From Marinilabilia salmonicolor (GTDB lineage: Bacteria > Bacteroidota > Bacteroidia > Bacteroidales > Marinilabiliaceae): a stretch of 64,000 nucleotides of DNA. Positions 44,511 to 54,759 of the stretch are shown here, in pieces. The notes under the pieces were generated by a model. It searched no databases. It was not told the DNA's origin and saw nothing but the letters and a program-made list of their open reading frames with translations. The stretch is from NCBI RefSeq assembly GCF_003003035.1, contig NZ_PVTS01000002.1:186001-250000 (forward strand), read 5' to 3'. Within the stretch, counting starts at the first letter, position 1, and every line of letters begins with the position of its first letter. Position numbers and translations under genes: made by a program.

Positions 44511-47168
44511 ATGCATAATGTAAAAGGGTTCCCCCCAACAGCATTGGAAACCCTTGGTATATTGACGGCTTTCACAGCCTCTGTGGTAGTACTCACGGTG
44601 GAAACAGAAGGTGATATTACCTACATCCACGCCGGAGCGGGCAATGCCCCGGAGGAAAAGTCCCTTCTTGAAAAAGCCGTTAACAAAACAGCCGGTTTTG
44701 GCCACGGAATAAGCGGATGGTTCGAATTGAACGATCCCTTATTGGTGCGTCCATATAAATCGGGTCGCTTCATCAATCTAACCTCCAAATCGCTCAGTGG
44801 CAACAATCGTCTTTGCCTTTTCACCAACAACCCCGAAGGCTGGAGCAAGCAGCAACTCCTCCTAATGGACCAGACAAGAAAAAGCATCGAACAACAATTT
44901 GAGAACTATTTCTTCGAGCCCAATACCATCGACCAAACTGACAACGACCGTTTCCGTTTGCTTTTTGATTATTCTCCGGTTGGGGTCTTTTTTTACACCA
45001 CTTCACTGAAGATTTCAGCTTTTAACGACCGCTTTGTTTCAGTTCTCGGTGCCCCGGCATCCCGGTTACTCAACCTGGACCTGAATACGATATCTGACCG
45101 TTCCATACTACCAGCGATCCTGAGGCCTTTATCGGGAGGTGAAGGCGATTATGAAGGCACCTACACATCCATGCTCAGCGGGAAAAAGATCAACGTTACG
45201 CTCAAAACTGCTCCCATACTAAACAATTCCGGGGAAATAACGGGAGTAATCGGTGTTGTTACCGACAATACCGATAAAATCAACACCCTAAACGAATTAA
45301 AAGAGAGTAAAAACCGCTTAAAGGTACTTATCAACGCAACACCCGACATCATCTGTTTCAAAAACGCAGAAGGTCAATGGATGGAGGCCAATGAATCCAT
45401 TCAGGAACTATACAGACTTAAAGGGAAAGATTTTCTTTTCAAAAGCGAAGAACATCTTAAAAAACTGGTTCCGGAATTGTCGGAAGTCTTCAGTCAATGC
45501 AGTATCTCGGACCAAATGGCATGGGAACGAAAAGAGCCGGTGGTCGTGGAGGAGATTATCCCCTTACCCAATGGGGATGAACGGAGAATTGATGTCATAA
45601 AAACACCCGTATTTTATGCCGATGGGACCAAAAAAGGAATTGTAATTTTAGGTCGTGACATTACTGCCAGAAAAAAAGCGGAAGAGATGCTCCGTGAGAG
45701 TGAAGAGCGATTCAGAATAGTTGCAACACATGCCAATGACATCATATTTGAATGGAACCCGGCCTCGGACAAAATCAGTTGGTTCGGAAATTCGGGGTAT
45801 ATAGGCTCAGCGCAGACCCCGCCCCGAACCTTTCATGAGTTTGTAAAGCTTATTCATCCGGATGACCGCAAAAGGGTGAAACACTTCTGGACCAATCGTT
45901 TTCCGCTCAAAGAAGAATGGAACGACGAATTTAAAGTACAGCTGAGAAACGGGAACACCAAACATTACCGCGCATCAGGAATCATGATATTTAAAGAAGG
46001 AAATCCGGAAAAAGTCATCGGAACCTTCACCAACATCACACAGGAAAAAGAACTGATATTCAGCCTCAAGGAAGCTGTAGAAGAGGCACAAAACAACCAG
46101 GCACGAATAACGGGATTGCTGGCAGTAATTCCTGACCTCATCTTTGTTTTCAACAGAGACGGAGTCATTAAAGATTATCATGCCGACAGTGGCGAAAACC
46201 TTTATGTTGCCCCCGAAGTATTTCTGGACAAGAAAATAGATGAATTCATGCCTGAGGAGATCGCCCGCCTGACACATGAAAAGATTGCATCAGTCATCAG
46301 CCATAAAGGTATAGAGACCTATGAATATGAAATAACGGAAGATGGGAAAACAGGAATTTACGAATCGCGAATGGTTTTTGTGGATGAAAACCGGATTATG
46401 ACCATTGTGAGAGATGTTACCCATGCCCGACAAGTAGAAAAAGACCTGATCGCAGCCAAAGAACAGGCCGAAAAAAGCGATCACCTCAAATCCGCGTTTC
46501 TGGCAAACATGAGTCATGAAATCCGAACCCCGATGAATGGAATTCTGGGCTTTTCGGAGCTGCTCCGCAACGAATACCTGGATCCGGAAGAACGCCGAAA
46601 AAGCATAGACGTCATTGTTAAAAGCGGTCAGCAATTACTGGCAATCATCAATGATGTGCTTCAGGTATCGCAATTGGAAACGGGGCAGGTAAGCCTGATG
46701 CCGGACAAAGTTAACCTCAATAAACTGGTTACCGATCTGGCCAGATTCTTTGAAATAGAAGCCACAGACAAGGCAGTGGAATTAATCACTCAAATCCCGG
46801 AAAGACAAATTACCGCCACGGTAGATGGCGGAAAAATCACCCAGATATTCAACAATCTCATCAGCAATGCCTTCAAATTTACTTCTCCCGGAGGACACAT
46901 TGCTTTTGGTTTTGAAGAAGATGGCAATGAAATTCGGTTTTTTGTGCATGATGATGGTATTGGCATCGCAGAAAAGCACCACAAAATCATCTTCGAAAGA
47001 TTTGGCCAGGTCCTTAAAATTGGTGCCAAAAACAAAGGTGGAACAGGACTGGGACTCTCCATCTCAAAAAGTCTGGTAGAACTGATGGGCGGACAAATAT
47101 GGGTGGAGTCTGAAGCAGGCCACGGAGCCAGTTTCTTTTTCAGTTTGTCTCGCTCAATGGAAGTTTAA
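44511..47168 (+). CDS. Cytosolic GAF/multi-PAS histidine kinase
   Basis: 885 aa with no transmembrane helix. A GAF-like N-terminus (about 1-140) is followed by four PAS domains (about 145-265, 285-395, 400-520, 530-645; the first three end in VTDNTD, DITARKKAEE and TNITQEKEL linkers). HisKA has His669 in NMSHEIRTPMNGIL; the HATPase N-box is FNNLISNAFKF (about 780-790) with GTGLGLSISK later. No receiver domain is fused and no regulator gene is adjacent. It probably integrates cytosolic signals such as redox or small ligands. Confidence 0.92.
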   Translation: MHNVKGFPPTALETLGILTAFTASVVVLTVETEGDITYIHAGAGNAPEEKSLLEKAVNKTAGFGHGISGWFELNDPLLVRPYKSGRFINLTSKSLSGNNRLCLFTNNPEGWSKQQLLLMDQTRKSIEQQFENYFFEPNTIDQTDNDRFRLLFDYSPVGVFFYTTSLKISAFNDRFVSVLGAPASRLLNLDLNTISDRSILPAILRPLSGGEGDYEGTYTSMLSGKKINVTLKTAPILNNSGEITGVIGVVTDNTDKINTLNELKESKNRLKVLINATPDIICFKNAEGQWMEANESIQELYRLKGKDFLFKSEEHLKKLVPELSEVFSQCSISDQMAWERKEPVVVEEIIPLPNGDERRIDVIKTPVFYADGTKKGIVILGRDITARKKAEEMLRESEERFRIVATHANDIIFEWNPASDKISWFGNSGYIGSAQTPPRTFHEFVKLIHPDDRKRVKHFWTNRFPLKEEWNDEFKVQLRNGNTKHYRASGIMIFKEGNPEKVIGTFTNITQEKELIFSLKEAVEEAQNNQARITGLLAVIPDLIFVFNRDGVIKDYHADSGENLYVAPEVFLDKKIDEFMPEEIARLTHEKIASVISHKGIETYEYEITEDGKTGIYESRMVFVDENRIMTIVRDVTHARQVEKDLIAAKEQAEKSDHLKSAFLANMSHEIRTPMNGILGFSELLRNEYLDPEERRKSIDVIVKSGQQLLAIINDVLQVSQLETGQVSLMPDKVNLNKLVTDLARFFEIEATDKAVELITQIPERQITATVDGGKITQIFNNLISNAFKFTSPGGHIAFGFEEDGNEIRFFVHDDGIGIAEKHHKIIFERFGQVLKIGAKNKGGTGLGLSISKSLVELMGGQIWVESEAGHGASFFFSLSRSMEV

Positions 47169-47279
47169 CGCTTTATTCCCGGGTTTTACCCTTTCATCCC
47201 TCTTTTTCGGTAATACATCGGTTCTCGGTTGTTTACAACAGGAAAAGGCTGTTTTTTTGCTCAAAACTTACAAAAAACC

Positions 47280-48089
47280 ATGAGCAGAAACAGATTACAC
47301 TATCATATATGGGGATTGATTCTTATTCTTTCTGCAGGCTGCGAAAATCTTATCGAGTACAGTCCTTATCAATCGGGTTCCGGAGACTTACCACAAAAGT
47401 TGAACGAAAAAGTCATTTCCGGACTAAAAAGTAAAAGTTCAGACACTTTTGAACCGTTTAGAGTTGCCATTATCGGTGACAGCCATACCTACTACGACGA
47501 TTTCGACGATCAGATTAAAGCACTGAACAGCATCGACAGCATCGATTTCGTCATTCACAACGGAGATATTACCATGAGTGGTATTTACCGTGAATTTATG
47601 TGGTACCAGGACATTGCTTCCGGGTTAAGTCACCCGATGATTGCCATTGTGGGAAATCACGACTTCCTTTCCAACGGCGAACTGGTTTATCAGGATATGT
47701 TTGGTCCGTTGAGTTTTTCGTTTGACTACAACAACTGTCGCTTTGTCTTTTTCGACGACATCATCTGGGAACGAAACGTGGAGGATCCTGATTTTGAATG
47801 GCTTTATAGTGCATTAGAAGCCGACGGCAACATTTCTCATGTTTTCCTGGTAGCTCATATCCCCCCCTGGAGCGCACCTTTCAGTGTCGGAAACAGTTAT
47901 CTGTTTTATCGCATCCTGGAGGAGCAGCAGGTTTCTTTATCCATTCACGGGCATACACACAGCTTTTTTCAAGGCAAACGCGATGAGTGCGAAGTTCCGT
48001 TTCTGATTTCAGGTGATGCTACCGATCGCGAAATCATACTCATGGATGTCCGGCCCGACACCGTTCTGATCACCAGAGAATCCTTTTAA
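47280..48089 (+). CDS. Metallophosphoesterase lipoprotein
   Basis: 269 aa from ATG 47280; the frame opens earlier only with TTG. Signal with lipobox ILSAGC. Calcineurin-like motifs: IIGDSHTYYDD (Asp, His), FVIHNGDIT (Asp in the GD block), IVGNHDF (GNHD block), LVAHIPPWS and IHGHTHSFF (terminal GHTH block). A surface or periplasmic phosphoesterase of unknown substrate. The next gene follows after 12 bp. Confidence 0.9.
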   Translation: MSRNRLHYHIWGLILILSAGCENLIEYSPYQSGSGDLPQKLNEKVISGLKSKSSDTFEPFRVAIIGDSHTYYDDFDDQIKALNSIDSIDFVIHNGDITMSGIYREFMWYQDIASGLSHPMIAIVGNHDFLSNGELVYQDMFGPLSFSFDYNNCRFVFFDDIIWERNVEDPDFEWLYSALEADGNISHVFLVAHIPPWSAPFSVGNSYLFYRILEEQQVSLSIHGHTHSFFQGKRDECEVPFLISGDATDREIILMDVRPDTVLITRESF

Positions 48090-48101
48090 AGAATCGAAGA
48101 A

Positions 48102-48767
48102 ATGCGCTTAATTTATTTGACAGCCCTGCTTCTGGCGATGCTTTTTAATTCAGGCGCCAAAGCCCAATTTTACTCAGAAGGCACGTACCAAAGAGCCGGA
48201 ATATTTGACCGGATGTATCAGCCCAGAAAAACGGTAATCTCCGGTGATACAGTTCATTACCGTTCACGCTGGTTCTTTCCGAAACACGCCAAAATACAAT
48301 ATGCCGGAAGTGTGGGATTTTTATCTGTCGGGGTGGGTTACCATTTATGGGACATTTACGAACCCACCTTTAGCTACGGTTTGTTAAACGAATTCTTGGG
48401 AGGCAGCAATGTAACGGTGCATACCTTTTCGCTAAAAAACAGTTTCTTCCTGACCCAAAGACCATGGTTTAATCACTTCTGGCCAAAAGCAGGATTAATG
48501 ATCAACCGGGGAAACACCAATAATACATTTCGAAAACTGCCGCCTCACTATCCCGAGAGTTACTATTTTCAAAACAAGATACATGCAGCACCCTTCTGGG
48601 GAGGCGAATGGTATCAGCCACTGAAAGACAAACACCTTACGGGATGGGGATTTTATTTTGAGTTTTCGGCACTCGATGCCTATTTACTGGAAGCGATTCG
48701 CACAGAGTATGTGACCATGCTGGATGTATGGAGCCTCGCATTTGGGATCACATTCTACTTTCATTAG
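48102..48767 (+). CDS. Probable outer-membrane beta-barrel protein, 221 aa
   Basis: Signal peptide ends at GAKAQ. The mature chain is rich in aromatics and glycine with alternating strands (KIQYAGSVGFLSVGVGYHLWDIYEPTFSYGLL; C-terminal VWSLAFGITFYFH). Family not recognised; likely an eight-stranded barrel. Operon partner of the phosphoesterase. Confidence 0.75.
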   Translation: MRLIYLTALLLAMLFNSGAKAQFYSEGTYQRAGIFDRMYQPRKTVISGDTVHYRSRWFFPKHAKIQYAGSVGFLSVGVGYHLWDIYEPTFSYGLLNEFLGGSNVTVHTFSLKNSFFLTQRPWFNHFWPKAGLMINRGNTNNTFRKLPPHYPESYYFQNKIHAAPFWGGEWYQPLKDKHLTGWGFYFEFSALDAYLLEAIRTEYVTMLDVWSLAFGITFYFH

Positions 48768-48768
48768 G

Positions 48769-48858
48769 ATAAAATTTAATTATAAAGGTCTAATGGAGCT
48801 CGCATGCAGGAACTTTTACATATTCTCTTGTGGCAATCGTTTCCATGCTCGCTTCATT
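48769..48858 (+). repeat. Intergenic repeat, module 2 (copy B)
   Basis: ATAAAATTT ... AAGGTCTAATGGAGCTCGCATGC ... CATGCTCGCTTCATT, aligned along its length to copy A at 31911. Lies just after the 221-aa barrel gene. Confidence 0.78.
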
Positions 48859-48977
48859 AAACCGTATCAAAGGAATAAACGTTAAAACCAACGCAGCCAG
48901 CAATTAATACCAATCCCTTCAAAACTGAAAAAACGAAACAGGATCTACATTTTCTTTTATGATATAGATGGTTTCGC

Positions 48978-48985
48978 TACTTTTG
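48978..48985 (+). promoter_or_regulatory. -7 element TACTTTTG of tsaB
   Basis: Exact TAnnTTTG match 16 bp before the tsaB ATG, giving a leader of about 12 nt. Confidence 0.6.
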
Positions 48986-49001
48986 CGAAAAAAATATCCC
49001 G

Positions 49002-49709
49002 ATGGCGTATATTCTATGCATTGAAACTTCCACCACGGTCTGCTCTGTAGCACTTACCCGTAATGGGGAAGTGGTTGCAGCCCGGCAGGAGAATGAGGGC
49101 AATTCTCACGCCAACAGACTTACTGTTTTAACGGAAGAACTCTTCAAGGACTCTTCGGTAAATATAGAGATGAGTGATATTGACGCAGTTGCAGTAAGCA
49201 GCGGCCCCGGATCCTACACCGGATTGCGAATCGGCGTATCCACCGCCAAAGGCATTTGCTTCGCACTTGGGAAACAATTAATCGCCATTCCTTCCTTATC
49301 GATTCTCGCTCTTCCGGTAGTACAAAGCCTTGGTTCATTGAAAAATAACCAGGATGCCTGGTACTGCCCCATGATTGATGCCCGTCGGATGGAGGTTTAT
49401 GCCGCAATGTATGACAGCGGAATGCAGCAAAGGAAGGAAACCTCAGCCGACATTATAGACAGCGAAAGCTATGCAGAGATTCTCAACCGTAGAAAAGTTT
49501 TCTTTTTCGGTAACGGAGCCGCCAAATGCAAAGAAACGCTGACTCATCCCAACGCATTTTTCCCGGAAGATGAAGGCCCGCTGGCACGCAACATGGCACA
49601 ACCTGCTGCAGAAGCCTGGAATAACAGGCAATTTGAAGATGTGGCTTATTTCGAGCCCTTTTATCTGAAAGATTTTATTGCCACCATCCCAAAAAAGAAG
49701 ATTCTTTGA
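49002..49709 (+). CDS. tsaB: tRNA threonylcarbamoyladenosine biosynthesis protein TsaB
   Basis: 235 aa. ASKHA-type fold with IETSTTVCSVALTRNG at the start and the family's SSGPGSYTGLRIGVSTAKGICFAL. TsaB scaffolds TsaD in making t6A at position 37 of ANN-decoding tRNAs. The regulator gene follows 54 bp later. Confidence 0.95.
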   Translation: MAYILCIETSTTVCSVALTRNGEVVAARQENEGNSHANRLTVLTEELFKDSSVNIEMSDIDAVAVSSGPGSYTGLRIGVSTAKGICFALGKQLIAIPSLSILALPVVQSLGSLKNNQDAWYCPMIDARRMEVYAAMYDSGMQQRKETSADIIDSESYAEILNRRKVFFFGNGAAKCKETLTHPNAFFPEDEGPLARNMAQPAAEAWNNRQFEDVAYFEPFYLKDFIATIPKKKIL

Positions 49710-49763
49710 TTAAAAAACACTCCGCGTTAAACCCTGCCCCAGTATGTCTTGTTTAAGTTACTG

Positions 49764-50468
49764 ATGGACTTTCATTTGCTTAACATACTACTCGTCGAAG
49801 ACGACCTTACTTTGGGAGAAAAGCTAACTGATTTTCTGAAATCCTTTGGTCACGATGTCGTGCATTGTGGCGATGGCGATAAAGCTTTCGAGGCTTTCTG
49901 CGACGGTAGATTCAACTTCTGCATTTTCGACCTGATGCTTCCCGGAATTGACGGCTTCACACTTACCGAGCGGATTCGCAGGCGGGACAGTTACATTCCG
50001 GTTGTCATCATCAGTAAAAGAAATCATAAAGACGATAAACAAAAAGCTTTTGACCTGGGGGTAGACGATTATCTTGTAAAACCTTTCGATCCGGATGAAC
50101 TCCTTTGGCGAATCAGAGCTGTCGCAAGACGTATCCATGCACCTTTACCTTCAGGCAATGTTGCCGCTCCCCTGTCCATCGGAAAATTCACCTTCGACCT
50201 GAATCGTCAGATGCTGCTAAACGGATCAACCATCCGCCGCCTTACCCGCAGAGAGAGCGAAGTTCTGAAATTGCTGTGCACCCGCAAAAATCAGCTCATA
50301 AAGAGGGAAGAAATTCTTATGCAACTCTGGGGCGATGTGGATTATTTCCACGGGCGCAGTCTGGATGTATTTATCAGCAAAATAAGAAGATACCTAAAGG
50401 AGGACAACAGCATCAGAATTGACAACATCCCAACTGTGGGGTATATTTTAAAAGAGGGCAAATCCTGA
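49764..50468 (+). CDS. OmpR-family response regulator (RprY-like)
   Basis: 234 aa from ATG 49764. Receiver: acidic pair 13-14, Asp56 in CIFDLMLPG, Lys106 in LVKPFD. Winged-helix output domain (about 135-232) with LTRRESEVLKLL and GRSLDVFISKIRRYL. The C-terminal half strongly recalls RprY of Bacteroides (YFnaRSmDVYItKLRk..). No kinase is adjacent, as for many RprY-type regulators. Confidence 0.9.
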   Translation: MDFHLLNILLVEDDLTLGEKLTDFLKSFGHDVVHCGDGDKAFEAFCDGRFNFCIFDLMLPGIDGFTLTERIRRRDSYIPVVIISKRNHKDDKQKAFDLGVDDYLVKPFDPDELLWRIRAVARRIHAPLPSGNVAAPLSIGKFTFDLNRQMLLNGSTIRRLTRRESEVLKLLCTRKNQLIKREEILMQLWGDVDYFHGRSLDVFISKIRRYLKEDNSIRIDNIPTVGYILKEGKS

Positions 50469-50473
50469 AAACA

Positions 50474-50507
50474 AAATCGGGCTGCTCCACATAAAGCAAC
50501 CCGATTT
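50474..50507 (+). terminator. Terminator of the RprY-like gene
   Basis: AAATCGGGCTGCT (50474-50486) pairs with AGCAACCCGATTT (50495-50507), 13 bp with one G-U pair. The T tract is short. Confidence 0.75.
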
Positions 50508-50599
50508 GTATAGAATTTACAGCCGATAAAATCAGCGTTTTCTTATTAAGCACACCTAAAAAAAACAGGAGTTTACTTGCTAACACTATCTAGCCTGGT

Positions 50600-50735
50600 T
50601 TCCGTCTATAAACTAAGCAAAATTTTGTCTAGAAAGTTCCAGTTACAAGGCTTGCGAAGCCCGAAAATACGCAGTTTACCTGAGTAAATGAGGAATTTTC
50701 GGGCAAGCGTAACGCAGTAAATGGTACCTTATGGA
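50600..50735. other. Structured intergenic element between convergent genes
   Basis: CCCGAAAAT (50660-50668) pairs with ATTTTCGGG (50695-50703), inner TTTAC/GTAAA (50675-50679, 50684-50688) and outer CTTGC/GCAAG; ACGCAGT recurs twice. It ends 7 bp before the asd stop. I have the impression of similar intergenic elements in related genomes, but could not check. Confidence 0.55.
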
Positions 50736-50741
50736 CAAAAA

Positions 50742-51752
50742 TTATTTAATCAATCCTTCCTTAATCATATATTCAGCAATCTGCACAGCATTGAGTGCTG
50801 CACCTTTGCGAATCTGATCAGCCACAGCCCAGAAAGTCAATCCGTTGGGATTGGCCAGGTCGGCACGAATACGTCCCACAAATACCTCATCTCTTCCGGA
50901 CAGGAACAAAGGCATGGGATACTCGTTGTTGTCGGGATTGTCGATCACTTCAACACCTTCTGCTTTATCAAAAGCCTCACGTGCTTCCTGAACACTTACA
51001 GGGCGCTCTGTTTCCACCCAGATGCTTTCGGAGTGTGCACGCAAAATAGGAATACGCACACAGGTGGCGCTTACCTGCACATCTGAATGCATAATTTTGC
51101 GGGTCTCGTTAAACATCTTCATCTCCTCCTTAGTGTATCCGTTTTCGGTAAACACATCCACATGAGGAATAACATTCATCGCCAGCTGATGGGCAAATTT
51201 CTCAACGGTGGGCTTTTCACCCTTTACAATCTGCTCAAACTGCTTCTCCAGTTCGTCCATTCCGGAAGCTCCGGCACCACTGGCAGCCTGATAGCTGGAA
51301 ACATGAACCTTGCGAATGTGAGAAATGTTCTCAATCGCTTTGAGCGCTACCACCATCTGAATGGTTGTACAGTTGGGGTTGGCAATGACTTTACGCGGAG
51401 CATTGGCACAATCAGTTGCATTCACTTCCGGAACCACCAAAGGTACATCATCATCCATACGGAAAGCACTTGAGTTGTCAATCATTATGGTTCCGTGCCT
51501 GGTAATGGTTTTCTCAAACTCTTTGGAAGTTCCCCCTCCAGCACTGGTCAATGCAATATCAATGTCTTTAAAATCGTCGTTGTGTTGAAGTTCTTTTACG
51601 ACCAGCTCTTTTCCCCTGAATGTGTATTTTTTGCCTGCACTGCGGGCGGACCCGAAAAGCACTAATTCATCAATCGGGAAATCCCTTGTTTCAAGAATAC
51701 TCAAAAACTCTTGTCCTACAGCACCGCTGGCACCTACAATAGCTAACTTCAT
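50742..51752 (-). CDS. asd: Aspartate-semialdehyde dehydrogenase
   Basis: 336 aa from ATG 51752 ([16 protein letters not shown], the usual start); an in-frame codon at 51800 adds a non-conserved tail. NADP-binding GASGAVGQ; catalytic Cys128 in [20 protein letters not shown] carries the active-site His. Makes aspartate semialdehyde for lysine/DAP, threonine and methionine. Confidence 0.95.
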   Translation of the reverse strand: MKLAIVGASGAVGQEFLSILETRDFPIDELVLFGSARSAGKKYTFRGKELVVKELQHNDDFKDIDIALTSAGGGTSKEFEKTITRHGTIMIDNSSAFRMDDDVPLVVPEVNATDCANAPRKVIANPNCTTIQMVVALKAIENISHIRKVHVSSYQAASGAGASGMDELEKQFEQIVKGEKPTVEKFAHQLAMNVIPHVDVFTENGYTKEEMKMFNETRKIMHSDVQVSATCVRIPILRAHSESIWVETERPVSVQEAREAFDKAEGVEVIDNPDNNEYPMPLFLSGRDEVFVGRIRADLANPNGLTFWAVADQIRKGAALNAVQIAEYMIKEGLIK

Positions 51753-51915
51753 GTGATAATATTTGGTTTTACATTGTTGAATAAAATCTCTAAATTGCAT
51801 TCGGCCGGGTTTATTACACGTCGGAAAGATTTCAATTTCATTCCGGCAGATTTTTCATGACCGTACGACACAATCGTCACAAAATTAATACATTTAAGTA
51901 ATAAACCCTAATCCA

Positions 51916-54759
51916 ATGAAGCCGATTTTTTTTCATTTAGTCATTACCACCCTGCTGATTCTCACTTATCAACCGGTTTCTTCCACCACATTTCAGAATT
52001 TCCCTTCATCATGGACCGGAAATACCGAATGGTTCATTTTCCACCAGGAAGAGAACTCCCTTCAGTTGAATGCTCCGGAGGATTCTGAAAAAGCCATGCT
52101 TTTGCACCCTTCCACCGCTTTTGAGGATGCAGCGTGGACAACCGGTTTTCAACTGGCCTTCAATCCTTCCTCTTCCAATTACCTGACAATTATTCTGGTA
52201 GCTGACAATGCCGAAAACTTTCAAAACGGTTTTTATCTGGAAGCAGGAACATCGGATGACAACATTTCGCTTTGGGAAAGAAAAAACGGAACCGACAATC
52301 TTCTGATCAGAGGTACCGAAAACCGGCTAAACAGTAGTCCGGCTGTTGCCCGGGTAAAAGTAACCCGCAAAAAAGGAGGAAACTGGACGCTGGAAAGCGA
52401 CACCGGCAACGGCTGGCAAACAGAAGGCTCCATCATACACAAGCGTGGACTTCCCTCTGCTTATGCAGGATTCAGCTGCCACTACACCCAAACCCGACGG
52501 GATAAGTTCTATTTAGAACCACTGGAAATATCCGGCTCGGCATACCGGGACACCATTCCCCCGGTAATAGAATCCATGAAGCTAAAAAACGGATACACCA
52601 TTGAATTGGGTTTTTCAGAGCCTGTGGACGGGAATTTGTCTTCAGAAAGCTTAACCATTGCCAAATCGGGGAAAAACATCATTCACAGCATCGCATTTAT
52701 CGACGTTTTCACCACTGCCTCCATTCGTTTGACACACAAATTACCTGACGCACAGAATGAAGACCTCCTAATTTCAGGATGGTGCGATGTGAATGGCAAT
52801 TGCCTGAAAGACACAGCCATTCGCTTCTCATACCTCGCACCTGACATACAATCAGCCCATCTGCTCAATTACACCACCATTGAACTCCGGTTCAACCAAC
52901 CCATTCCTTATGAAATCATTCATCCTGAGAACTTTGTTTCCGATGAGATTCCTAACGGCTTCTCTCATGTGGAACCTCTTTCAGAGGAAAGCTGCCATCT
53001 GTTTCTCAATAAACCCATCCGGGATGCGCTCCAGGCAAATCTTTTCATCAACAATCTTATTCTTCCGGAAGGAGACACTATTCCATCGGGCCCGTATGCT
53101 CTTTACTATCATGAAGCAGCCTTTTCTGACCTGGTTGTAACGGAAATCATGCACGATCCCACTCCCCCGGCATTACTTTCCGAAACCGAATTCATAGAAT
53201 TGTATAACCGGTCGGACCTGCCGGTGAATCTGAAAAATATGACCCTGCAAATCAATGGCAGTATCTTGCAACTACCGGAACACCTCCTTTTCCCGGACAC
53301 CTATGTAACCATTGCCGCAGATGACACCAACTTTACGGATGCTTTAGTTCCTGACAAATGGATTGTCCTCACCAACGGCGGAGGTGAGATTGTTTTGCAG
53401 AACCCCTCAGGCAAAACCACCACAGCATTCCGATATCCCGGCATTTTGACCGGCTCATCTTTCAAGCAGAATGGCGGATGGTCGATGGAGTGTATAGATG
53501 CAAATAATCTATCGGGCGACCTGATTAATTGGGCCTATTGCAACAACGACAAGGGAGGCACCCCGGGGGCGGAAAACTCCGTTAAATCCCTGAATCCCGA
53601 CATGCAAAAACCGGAAATTGAAGATGCGTGGCTGGAAGGCGACTCCATTCTGAAGGTTAACTTTGGTGAGCCTATTGACGAATCAACAATAGACAAAGAT
53701 GATTTTGAATTATCTGTTCCGGATTTAAACATCACTCATCTGACACAGGAAAACCTGTTTGGAAACATTTTAACCTTTGAATTTCAACCACGTTTAACTC
53801 CAAACCGGATAATAACACTAACCTTACCCGCTGAACTGACCGATCTTGCCGGCAACAGCTATGACGGTGCTCCGCAGATGTCTTTTGGCCTTCCCGGAGT
53901 AACCGACAGCCTGGATGCAGTCATCAACGAGCTCTTGTTTGATCCACCTTCAGACGGCTGTGATTATGTAGAGTTGTACAACCGTTCAACAAAAATTCTG
54001 GCATTAGACAGCCTGTGTCTGGCTCGTGGCGGGAACAACGGCATGCCTGAACCTCTGGTGCTACTCTCCGACAAGTGCCGATGGTTTCTCCCGGGTACCT
54101 GGCTTTGCTTTGCCAACGACCCCGACTGGGTGAAAAAGCAATTTAACCAACCCGATGCGGCTAATATCCTTGCTTTAGCTGGGCTTCCCAACTTCGAAAG
54201 TGAAGGGGGCAGCGTTTTTCTTACCCTGAAGAACGGCACCATCATCGATCAGATGAATTACACCCCGTCACTCCATTACGATTTACTCTCTGAAACCAAA
54301 GGAGTGGCACTTGAAAGAACCCGGTTCGAAGGGCCTTCAGACAATCCGATGACCTGGCATTCAGCAGCATCGACGGCAGGATCAGGAACTCCGGGCTATG
54401 CCAATTCGCAGGCGATAAATGTAGAAATAAAACAACCAGAGCGACTCTTCTCGGTATCGCCTGAAATTTTCACTCCGGACCTGGATGGCAACAATGACCA
54501 GTTAAAAATTACCTATCAGTTCAATAATCCCGGGAAAAAAGGAACATTTACCATTTATGATGCAGATGGTTTTCAGGTAAAAAAGCTGGTCAATAATCAA
54601 AGCCTCGGCACATCGGGGGTTATAACCTGGGACGGCACAAATGATAATCATGCCGCCTCTCCTCCCGGCATTTACATCATCGGAGCAAGAATTTTCGACG
54701 AAAAAGGGAATGTTCAAAATGCAAAAGAGTCCTGTGTTTTGGGCATCCGTAGTTATTAA
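51916..54759 (+). CDS. Large secreted protein with two lamin-tail domains and FlgD-like end
   Basis: 947 aa. Signal peptide, then a beta-sandwich (about 25-205) like that in other Bacteroidota lamin-tail proteins. Ig-like segments start DTIPPVIESMKL (about 215) and MQKPEIEDAWLE (about 565). Lamin-tail domains begin VVTEIMHDPTP (about 412) and VINELLFDPPS (about 670), each with an E-(F/Y)-I/V-E-L-Y-N-R-S core. The C-terminal FlgD-like Ig domain (about 855-945) has FTPDLDGNNDQLKI and GVITWDGTND...PGIYIIGA, a form typical of type IX secretion-linked surface proteins, though no classic sorting signal is clear. Its stop overlaps the convergent AmrS stop by 4 bp. Confidence 0.85.
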   Translation: MKPIFFHLVITTLLILTYQPVSSTTFQNFPSSWTGNTEWFIFHQEENSLQLNAPEDSEKAMLLHPSTAFEDAAWTTGFQLAFNPSSSNYLTIILVADNAENFQNGFYLEAGTSDDNISLWERKNGTDNLLIRGTENRLNSSPAVARVKVTRKKGGNWTLESDTGNGWQTEGSIIHKRGLPSAYAGFSCHYTQTRRDKFYLEPLEISGSAYRDTIPPVIESMKLKNGYTIELGFSEPVDGNLSSESLTIAKSGKNIIHSIAFIDVFTTASIRLTHKLPDAQNEDLLISGWCDVNGNCLKDTAIRFSYLAPDIQSAHLLNYTTIELRFNQPIPYEIIHPENFVSDEIPNGFSHVEPLSEESCHLFLNKPIRDALQANLFINNLILPEGDTIPSGPYALYYHEAAFSDLVVTEIMHDPTPPALLSETEFIELYNRSDLPVNLKNMTLQINGSILQLPEHLLFPDTYVTIAADDTNFTDALVPDKWIVLTNGGGEIVLQNPSGKTTTAFRYPGILTGSSFKQNGGWSMECIDANNLSGDLINWAYCNNDKGGTPGAENSVKSLNPDMQKPEIEDAWLEGDSILKVNFGEPIDESTIDKDDFELSVPDLNITHLTQENLFGNILTFEFQPRLTPNRIITLTLPAELTDLAGNSYDGAPQMSFGLPGVTDSLDAVINELLFDPPSDGCDYVELYNRSTKILALDSLCLARGGNNGMPEPLVLLSDKCRWFLPGTWLCFANDPDWVKKQFNQPDAANILALAGLPNFESEGGSVFLTLKNGTIIDQMNYTPSLHYDLLSETKGVALERTRFEGPSDNPMTWHSAASTAGSGTPGYANSQAINVEIKQPERLFSVSPEIFTPDLDGNNDQLKITYQFNNPGKKGTFTIYDADGFQVKKLVNNQSLGTSGVITWDGTNDNHAASPPGIYIIGARIFDEKGNVQNAKESCVLGIRSY

